From the NCBI GenBank assembly GCA_037447655.1, contig JBBHKE010000820.1:1-62000 (forward strand): DNA of 62,000 bases. The letters run 5' to 3'. Every line of letters begins with the position of its first letter. Position 1 is the stretch's first letter. The DNA comes from Zygnema cylindricum. Taxonomy: Eukaryota > Streptophyta > Zygnematophyceae > Zygnematales > Zygnemataceae. Shown here piece after piece: positions 54,167 through 62,000 of the stretch. Position numbers and translations under genes: made by a program. The notes under the pieces were generated by a model. The model was not told where the DNA came from and made no database searches. It was given only the letters and a program-made list of their open reading frames with translations.

Positions 54167-55229
54167 AACATACTTGCCACAGTTGGTTTGTCCGGTTCCG
54201 CACACAATCTCTTGCATGATTCGTCCTCGAGCGAATCTGTCACGTCGACTCACACCGCCGAACGACTTCTCCGTGGCGCGATTCACTCGTACGGCGTACC
54301 GCTGCAACGGACAAACCACACAAAACGACAAAATAGATTTCAAAAAAAGGACAGAGCGGAAACTCTGGCAGTGGGTAGAACGTGAGCGAGGGACAAAGAG
54401 GGAAGGAGAGAGGGAAAAGGAAGAACCTTTGTGTGAAACTGTATGAAAGTGTGTGAGAGGGAGGGAGAGGGAGGGACAGGGACAGGGACAGGGACAGGGA
54501 GAGGGAGAGAGGAGGGAGTGAGTGAGAGAAGAAGAGGGAGGGAGAGAGAATGATGTAAAGGGAACCAGGAAAGTATTAAGGTGGGAGAGAGAGGGGATAG
54601 AGAGAGGGCATAGAGAGAGGGGAGAGAGGGTGGATTTAAATCCAACTAGGGAAGGTGATTTTATAATAACCTGCTTACGAATGGGATATTTTTTTATTTT
54701 TTACGAAATGATGCGAGGCATTTCATAACAACCAATCTTCGACTGGAAATGTCGACCCAGACGGTCGTCATCCTGAGCCGTCGTGTTGTTCTCACGATGG
54801 GCTCGGCATGGAAAATTGAGAGAGAGAGGGAGAGAGAGAGAGAGGGAGGGAGGGAGGGAGGGAGGGAGGGAGGGAGGGAGGGAGGGAGGGAGGGAGGGAG
54901 GGAGGGAGGGAGAGAAGAGAGAGAGATGGAGAGAGAGAGGGGGAGAGAGAGAGGGGGAGAGAGAGAGGGGGAGAGAGAGAGGGGGAGAGAGAGAGAGAGA
55001 GAAAGGGAGAGAGAGAGAGAAAGGGAGAGAGAGAGAGAGGGATGGAGAGAGAGAGAAGGAAAGTGCATAAGAGAGTTCCCTTCCTCACCTCAAATTCATC
55101 GTCCGGTCCCATCCTGGCATCTCCCCCTCGCGCAACTTGTAGCCTTGCAGCCGTGGTGCCACGTGGCATCTGCACCGCCAGCATCGCCGCTACCAGACAA
55201 ACGGCCAGCAAGACCTCGCTGGTCCTCAT
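53686..55229 (-). CDS. STIG1-like cysteine-rich secreted protein
   Basis: Three exons on the minus strand: 55229-55089, 54301-54174 and 53860-53686, all GT-AG (donors GTGAGG and GTATGT) with phases that fit, giving 147 residues. The N-terminus MRTSEVLLAVCLVAAMLAVQ is a signal peptide. A basic linker follows in exon 2. The C-terminus is Cys-rich, with CGTGQTNCGK, NCGTCGTICQTGFLCCGGKC and CGACGNYCELGCQMGVCGY, the repeated NCGxCG/CCGGxC layout of the STIG1 family (stigma-specific protein 1 and relatives). Family members are apoplastic; tomato STIG1 binds pollen receptor kinases. The domain is present in non-reproductive contexts too, so the role here is open. Length is typical. Both introns and the 5' flank contain CT microsatellites in the sense direction. 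Confidence 0.88.
54121..54166. repeat. (GA)n in STIG1-like intron 2
   Basis: CT on the coding strand, starting just inside the donor of exon 2. Confidence 0.9.
54444..55070. repeat. GA/GGGA tracts filling STIG1-like intron 1
   Basis: GGGACA, GAGGGAGAGA and a perfect (GGGA)n run at about 54842-54912, then GAGA. A unique stretch at about 54620-54820 interrupts it. All are CT-rich on the sense strand. Frames across it (strings of R, E, G or S, L, P) are artefacts. Confidence 0.9.
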
Positions 55230-55232
55230 GGC

Positions 55233-55239
55233 TGCTCTG

Positions 55240-55276
<37 letters not shown>

Positions 55277-55430
55277 GAGAGAGAGTGGGAGAGAGTGGGA
55301 GAGAGAGGTGGATACACAAGGGAAAGTAAGACAGGACAGGTGGGGAGAAGAGAGGAGTGGAGAGTACGAGTGAGAGAGAGTAGAGTAGAGTAGAGTAGAC
55401 TAGAGTCGAGTCGAGTCGAGTCGAGAGGGG
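55233..55430. repeat. GA and (GAGTA/GTCGA)n repeats upstream of STIG1-like start
   Basis: (GA)n at 55241-55285 and pentanucleotide repeats 'gagta' and 'gagtc' at 55376-55425. CT-rich on the sense strand, so probably 5' UTR or core promoter of the Y-patch kind. No TATA box is evident. Confidence 0.75.
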
Positions 55431-55479
55431 AGGAGTGTAGAGTGTCGAGTGGTGGTGTGCACGCGATCTGCGTTCCTTG

Positions 55480-57989
55480 GTACTGTGCGTATTTCCCGAG
55501 GCAACAAACAGAACGGCTTTTTCGAATACGAGGTCGTCGGCTGTTCTCTATAGTCCGCAGGAAATAGCGGCGGCGAGCTTTTGTTCCCCCGGCCTGGGGG
55601 AGGAAATGTACGGACTGTCCTTTTTCTTTAACTTTCACCGGACGAGTACACCTGCCGGTGAATGTTTGCTCGCGTGTTTGTGTTACGTCACCGGGTGGAA
55701 TTTTAGGGTTGTAAGATAAAGCAGGCGGGAGTTTGATTGGTCGAGGGGAAAGTTTTCAGTGGGAAGGGGCAGTACGATTTGGCGGGAAATGTACGGCAGG
55801 TGTGCGGGGAATGGAAAAAAAAAAATTGGAGAGGAGATTTTGGGGCAGGAATAGTTTCAGGTGGTTGCAGGTGCAGGGAGCAGATTGGCACTGGATTAGC
55901 CTGTAGTAAATTCGTCTAAGGAAAGGTACGGTCATTTGAAAAATATTTCGACGGCTGGGATTGATGCTGTTTTTTGAAAACTTCAAAATTCGTCATGTAG
56001 CGGTGGCGGTTTCCTTGGGACGAGATGAATGCTATAGGACGATCTTGGAAAGGAACCAAACGTGCGACGCTTGTCAGCTACTGGATCGAAGATGAATTTA
56101 GTGTACCCTAATGTATTGTTATTGGCCAGCTAGATGTACTTGGTCAATGAAAATGGAAGGAAACTATTTCCGCACGAAATAATGCCACACGTGACGGAGC
56201 ACCTGAAACGGAAAAAAATAAATTTGAAATAGAGAGACTAGCCACCCTGGTAATCTGTCATTATCTGTGGGAGCAGCCGAGCATTTGTCGATCCTGTGTC
56301 CGAACAGCTGGTACTTCGATCAGGTATAAAATCAGCTGGCGGCTCCAAATATAGCGTCAGCCATGTCACGTTAAGTTACATGGCTATTTCTGCTGTACGA
56401 TTCCATAAAATTACAAGATTGCCGCCCCGATCTGATTATCTCTGTACTTTCAAAGTTTGAGTTTCTCATTAGTCATGATAACAGACTTTTTCATACGATA
56501 TAGACCGTCCGATGTTCTCGATCTTGAAAGCCCTCCACGAATCTTGTGAGATACACGAGTTTGGGAGCCACGCGTCGTCATACTGTGTTCTGACAGATTT
56601 CGTGACACTCTCGTTTCGAAACGTGCTCCGGACATTTGTCACGTCAATAAAACTGTGAAGTTCTCGTAAATGACGTGGAATAGAAAAAACAATCTATGAG
56701 CGGAAACAGCCTGACCGAAAGGACAGACAGCTGTCTTAAAGAGACAGGGCACAGAAGACAAGGCACGAAATCGAACGTGGCCAGGATATCGCCACAGTGG
56801 GAACACGAACCCATTTCGCCCATGCCAAACGAGTATCGTTCAAGCATTTATGGAAAATAGTCAACACTATACCCTGTGACCTATGAGAATATCCACGCTG
56901 ACGTAATAATGTCCACAAATATACGCAGTAAGATTACTATTCTCAAAAATTACCTCGCTGTAACTGCCATACTGGAATTGAACATAGGACATTTTAAAAC
57001 AAAAAATCCATACTATTTACGCAACGCCCTCCTTCACTTTCACCCTCTTAGGAAGTAGACAAAATACGACAGATTGTCCCGCGGGTAAAAGTTCAGATAT
57101 TTTAACATTCGTACATGTCGTTGTGTCGTACTTTTCAAAATTAATGACGATTCGTGCGACAGGCGCAAGTTGACGCTTTTGGCCAAACAATATCTTCTCT
57201 GTCGGGAAAGAAAAGTTACACAAGTGGCCGGTATAGATCGGAGATGCCAAACATTTCCGTACAAATATTTCCGTACAGCGTCACGATTCTTCAAAATGTG
57301 TCAGTTAGGGCAAAGGAAGGAAGTCCATAGTAACGGAGAGCCCTTCGTTTAGCTGTCGTATTTAATATTGCAACGAGATACAGATTTTATTGGTAATTTT
57401 TTTTGTTTTTGAGGCAAAAGTAGAGTACTCTCATGTCCGTACCCTTTAGCGGTAACGTCACCTCACCGTTACAAACCTACAATGGCTTCGCCCAGAATCT
57501 CCATGAAAGAGAATATCAGAATACCGCTGGAAAAGTACGGAATTTTCAAGTCTCCATGAAACGGTCCGTACATTCTTTGCGATGAAATATTTACGGCTTT
57601 AGGAACGTTTGAACCAAAAAAAAAATGCCCAGTATGCACCAATTATTTCCGAGAAATCTAGTGGAACTGTACAGCTACTGAAAAATGAAAGCCGTCAGAT
57701 GAATGCCATCTGTCAGTACGGATGCTCGACAATTTTGTTTTATTTAAACTACACCAATTCAGCAATTCTTAACGGCAATATTTCCTGACGCGGCGTCTTA
57801 TAAATGAAACACGTGGTACCATAGAGTGTCCGTGTAAACTTCACAGTTTACTATTTTAAACCCTAAAAAGCATTTTCTAAAAAGCATTTTACGGTTCACT
57901 ACACGTGTCGCTGTTAGCGATATGATGTCTTCGGGAAGCACAACCCTAAAGCGATTTTGATTTCCCCTTGCTGCAAGAGTTTCTCCAAG
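55480..57989. other. No gene recognised
   Basis: About 2.5 kb between the STIG1-like promoter and TIR element F. Short frames only, none with a recognisable family. Confidence 0.4.
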
Positions 57990-58536
57990 TACACCGTCAA
58001 TCGCTATTAGAGTAAAGGAATAAATAGCGTAAAAAATTAATTGGTGTTATAAACACTAATCGGGAAATTTTTTTTTTGAAAAAAATATATATATACTAAA
58101 TAACCCCTAACTGTAATTTGGGTTGTCCTAAATAATCAATACCCGCCCATTCGATGTCTACAGTAATCTGTGTATCCGTACAAAATCTGACAATTCGTAC
58201 GCCGTCACGCTGTTCACACGGTCGACGGACGAACATATGAGAACGTGATTTTTGTCGACAAGTTTACATCTCTTTCTTCCAGTGCACATTCACATGTGTG
58301 CGCAATAATGTTAAGTGTCTTTTTATGCCTTTGTAATTCAAAAAATACCATTTAGTAATCCTGTCCGTACGACACACTATTTCCATCGCATCGTACTTTC
58401 CTTATTAACGCTAATTGAAAAAAAGACCTAATTAGAATAATGGAAAAAATAGAATTATGGATTGTATTTCGGGTTTTTTTTTTGAAAAAAGGGCACCGAA
58501 TTGGCGTTATATACTCTAATAGCGATTGACGGTGTA
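57990..58536. mobile_element. TACACC-family TIR element F, complete (547 bp)
   Basis: Perfect 25-bp terminal inverted repeats: the left starts TACACCGTCAATCGCTATTA and continues GAGTA; the right (58512-58536) is its exact complement. The outer TA may be the target duplication. Internal 'gtacgacacactattt' is shared with C, D and E. It is the uninterrupted counterpart of element A: 'atatatatactaa' and 'gtaatttggg' are continuous here around 58110-58120. Confidence 0.9.
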
Positions 58537-58739
58537 CTATTGGAAGTACAGTACGGAAAACTAAACTCGCACGAAATGAAACGAAACAACCGTGTCCACG
58601 AAACGAAAACGTTCATGGGTAACAATAGCAATGAAACTAAATGAAACAAAATGCGCGACGTGACGTGCAAACAAATTAAACCACACTATCTACGAACCAA
58701 TATTGCTATGTTGACATCGACATTGACATTGATTCACAC

Positions 58740-59157
58740 ATTGCAAATCCAAACATCAGGTAACAATTACTACCACATACAATCGTGAAGTAGTTGAATT
58801 GATTCTTGCTGGACTTACACTGCCAATGTTCATTGCAAAAGATGACACTCTAAAAGGATATCACACCTTTGACTAGTAACCCTCACTGTTCATTGTAGAA
58901 GGTGACGTTGTAAAAGTTGAATAGCTTTTGATTAATAATCCTAATGTCGGCGGATTAGGACAAGCAGTTGCTAAGATAATATTGCAAGATCCATTAGGTA
59001 TTCAATGATTACTCATTTTGAAGCATTTGAAACATCCATGCTAATTACAGTGTACAATTGCGTTATGCTACATCAAAAATCGATCAAAGCAAAAATAGAA
59101 TCCATGATAATTTCAAGCATGTGAAACATCCTCGTTGATTACAATACACAATCGTAA
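58740..59157 (+). repeat. Low-copy internal repeats, no gene
   Basis: Two related segments at about 58998-59068 and 59102-59155 share 'agcat', 'tgaaacatcc', 'gattac' and 'acaat' in order. A third, weaker one is near 58775. Function unknown. Confidence 0.4.
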
Positions 59158-59839
59158 GGTGCCGGTGTACTTTTTGTACGGCCATTGTACGACATGGCCA
59201 AAATGTCGACACGTGTCAAATGAGGATTAGTTCCTGTAATCTCCGGAATTCCCGTAATCCAATGTTATCACGCCACATGTCATCTGACGTGGCAAAGACC
59301 GTAAAACGCCAAAAGTGCCTTTTCCGTGATCGCGGCGTTTATCGCGGCCGTCCGATCAAAACCGGCTATAATCCTAGCCGCTGAAATTCGACACGCGGTA
59401 TTTGTTTCGCTATCGAAACAAATGCGCGGTATCCGTTCTGTCCCCATACTGTACTTCGTACTAAATCAAACTGTATCTATGCACTAAGTATCTATTCGCC
59501 GTTAAACGAATTAATCTACATGTAACGATTTATATATTTATCAAACCCAATATATCGTAATATGTTTCCTAGACTTAACAGCTAGAGCTAACGGCTAATG
59601 CAAATTGACGGACGGCAGGGACCAGGTTCAATTCCTGGGTGGGTCAACTATCTTTTGGTAAGTCTACCTAATTTACCCCCTGTCTTCTCTAGAGAGCTTA
59701 GGCAGCCATGGCTCTAGCTCCCTATCCAGCCTTCAGTGACTACAACAAGTGTGGGGGCTTGGAGAGGGGAGTTAGAGGCAGACTGCCTCTGCCTTTTTCC
59801 TATCCTATTACAGACCTAGAAAATACACAAATATCAACA
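59158..59839 (-). mobile_element. Copia-type LTR fragment
   Basis: Parallel to copia-1 LTR positions about 32165-32860: 'gtactttttgtacggcc', 'gtacgaca', 'ggaattccc', the tRNA-like module, 'ggcagccatgg', 'ttcagtgactacaacaagt', and the terminus 'atatcaaca' at 59839. The outer 350 bases are missing. It adjoins gypsy-3. Confidence 0.8.
59571..59656 (+). other. tRNA-like module in copia-type LTR, antisense to element
   Basis: Has 'agagctaacggctaatgc', a perfect T-arm-like hairpin CCAGG-TTCAATT-CCTGG (59622-59638) and the T-run 'atcttttgg'. Same distance from the LTR start as the other three modules. Confidence 0.5.
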
Positions 59840-62000
59840 AATGATAGGCATATGCATATGGTCCATGTCCTGGGATGGATCCGGTTTATAACATGGAGTA
59901 CAGTCCTACGAATGCTCCTTAAAGATTCGGGTATCTGCTCCTTGAAGTTCTCGCATGCCTTTCGTGTCAACTTTGATAATTCAGAGAATATGAGGTGAAA
60001 CATCTGTGTTGAAGGTATTAAAAGATTGGCGCCGTAAGTAGACATAATCTCCCACTCTGTAAGGCTTCTACTAGGGCTTGTAGCTACCGCTGCGTGTAGT
60101 GGCAAAGCGTAAAGTATCTCGTTGCTGGGCGATCTGCAAGTTGTCAAAAGCCATGGGTATCTCTCAGGCAAAAAGGAGCGCCGTGTTAGTAAGTTTTTCC
60201 AGAAAAACCGCGTCAGACAATAAGGGAAGCGGAAAGCTTGCGGCTTTCTGGATATTCCTACCCAACAAGGGTTGACGCCCAAATAAGACATAGTATGGAC
60301 TAAAATTAGCAAGATTCGCTTGTACCGACATTCGATACCCCATGGCAATATAGTCAAGTGACTCGTCCCACACAGTTATATGTTTCTCCAAACAATGCTT
60401 GCGTAATGCCTCCTTGAAGGTCTAAACTGCATGTTCGACCAATCCATTTGCTTGTGGATGATCGCGGCTTGTTCGACGATGGTCTATAAGAGCGTCATCT
60501 AGCATTTTTTGGAATTCTCCGAAGAATTTAGTCCCTTGATCTGTGAGGACTTAGGCTGGAACGCCGTATCTCATAAAAACATGTTTTTTCAAAGCTGTGG
60601 TGGTGAGCTTAGCAGTTTTGTGTGGTAACGCTACTACTTCAACCCATATGCTAAAATTTTCAATCATGATCATTATATATTGTTTCCCCCTCCAGGATAT
60701 GGGAAAAAGACCTGCCAAATCGCAAGACCAGCGGTAAAATAGCCCCTTGATGGGTAATGGTTGGAGGGTAGTCAATCGATTGCTAAAAGAGGTGCGTATA
60801 CGATCACATATTGCACATTTGTGCAATACCGATGCGACGTCAGATTACATCCAAGACCACCAATAGCGTGTTTGTAGCAAGCTTAAGGTGCAATTGGTCC
60901 CATAATGACCCAGCTCAGTGTGAATTTGTTCAATCAGCAAGAGGCGTTCAGTCGGGCGAGGTACGTGTCTGTGACTACTGTACCCTAACAATCTAACTAG
61001 CGATCTTCCTAACCAAAGATAAATTTTAGCTTTTATCTTTACTCTTTCCTCCTCTTTGGACGTAGTGCCTAGTCGGAAGATTTGTGGGGAGAGGAAAGGA
61101 ATTAGTGCTCCGTCCCGCCATGGATCTGGGGCAGATTGGGAGTGGGGCAGCGAAGCTAAACAATGTGTGATATAAAACCTTGTTGACATAGTAGTTAAAT
61201 CGTCATCAAAATCCTGTCGGACTCCATTGTTTGTGGTCCTTGGAAAAGGATTTGGAGAAATGCCGTCTGCATTCAGATTAAGTAATCCTGGACGGTGAAT
61301 TATTTCCACATCATATTTATGTAAAATTAATCCCTATCGAGCTAATTTTCTTGACAGTTTATCGTTCGTCATCAGCCAATGTAAGGGTTGATGGTCGGTT
61401 AGAAGTGTAAACGGATTTCCGTAAAGGTAGTGACAAAGGTGTACAATACCCCAAATTGTCGTCAGACATTCTCGTTCATAACTACTGTAATTTCACTCCG
61501 CAGGATTATTACTTCAGCTTACGTAAGTGACCACGTATTCTTCTCCTGTTAGTTCTCCCTGGGTTAAGATGGCCGTGATGATAGGCTTGCCAAAGTCTGT
61601 TTGTAGACAGAAAGGTAATTTGTGATTAGGAGGTCAAAGAATTGGAGCACTAGAGATGGCATCTTTCAACTTCTGGAAAGTTGAAATCTGATTAGGTCCC
61701 CAAACGAAATGAACTTCTTTCTTGAGCAAATCGTTCAATGGTGAAGGGATAATGATGAAACTAGGAACAAACCTGGTATAATAATTAGCTAATCCTAGGA
61801 AGGCTTGAAGACCCGTGAGATCAACGGGGGCTGGCAGTTTGCTAATAGCCTTGATTTTTGCTTCAAGTGGTGTGATTCCCTTGGAGGAAATGAGATGTCC
61901 AAGGTAAGGCACACCCTCAGACCCGAAAGTACATTTATATGGATGACATTTTAATCTGACCTTTTTCAGTTCGGTTAGGACCCATTCGATATGAGCTGCG
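59840..62000 (-). pseudogene. Degenerate Ty3/gypsy pol (gypsy-3), runs off the window
   Basis: On the minus strand from the right edge: the RT connection (GHLISSKGITPLEAKIKAIS, LQAFLGLANYYTRFVPSF, 61634-61912), RNase H remnants (about 61310-61560), the frame beginning MEIIHRPGLLNLNADGIS (61309) to the zinc finger region (LLLIEQIHTELGHYGTNCTL, about 60900), the integrase core (CAICDRIRTSF, YRWSCDLAGLFP, 60551-60826) and its C-terminal part (YYVLFGRQPLLGRN, about 60270). Several stops and frameshifts. It is a different lineage from gypsy-1 and -2 by sequence. It ends abruptly at the copia-type LTR. Confidence 0.8.

Noticed and set aside
54749-55319. Frames of about 175 codons made of R/E/G or S/L/P
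   Set aside because: GA/CT microsatellite translated; only the signal-peptide part at 55089-55229 is real.

Overview
The window looks like nuclear DNA of a land plant (streptophyte). The evidence is a plant-type SLY1 gene, a fatty acid 2-hydroxylase with no cytochrome b5 domain, a STIG1-type cysteine-rich secreted protein, a receptor-like kinase fragment, plant-type Ty1/copia and Ty3/gypsy (chromovirus) elements, and short GT-AG introns in AT-rich DNA with many GA/CT microsatellites. I cannot name the species. There are two assembly gaps: 650 N at 27519-28168 and 10 N at 41075-41084.

Layout. 1-3522: SLY1 on the minus strand, with a 31-nt first coding exon. 3590-4265: degenerate repeats. 4275-11030: an island of DNA transposons nested in each other, with a tRNA-Leu(CAA) gene at 9049-9132. 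11400-12000: degenerate tandem repeat. 12013-22489: a fatty acid 2-hydroxylase locus in which exons 2-5 are present twice. The first copy has the upstream exon and the second has the last exon. Three exons of a receptor-like kinase lie between them, with microsatellites at both junctions. 22490-24999: no gene seen. 25000-25908: an unrecognised 302-residue ORF, perhaps the first exon of a longer gene. 26067-28168: microsatellite, dispersed repeats, a tandem repeat and the large gap.

28440-51972 is a nested retrotransposon block. An old copia remnant (minus) was hit by gypsy-1 (from 30007). Gypsy-1 was hit by a nearly intact copia-1 (31814-38251, flanked by 5-bp TGAAG duplications) and by another copia-type LTR at 40749. 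After the small gap comes gypsy-2, a chromovirus with a chromodomain and an extra ORF before its 3' LTR. It abuts copia-2, whose 3' LTR interrupts a DNA transposon. 53686-55229 holds the STIG1-like gene (three exons, minus). 57990-58536 is a clean DNA element with perfect 25-bp terminal inverted repeats. 59158-62000 holds a copia-type LTR piece and a degenerate gypsy-3.

The host genes show no common pathway: SLY1 acts in ER-Golgi membrane fusion, the hydroxylase in sphingolipid synthesis, STIG1 in the apoplast. Most of the interest is in the mobile DNA. A 726-bp element with TAA/TTA duplications sits in a host element whose uninterrupted relative is also in the window. The copia-1 primer site matches the anticodon arm of initiator tRNA-Met and carries an ATG in frame with gag. 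Copia-type LTRs share an antisense tRNA-like module followed by a T-run. The chromovirus has an extra coding region that I do not recognise.
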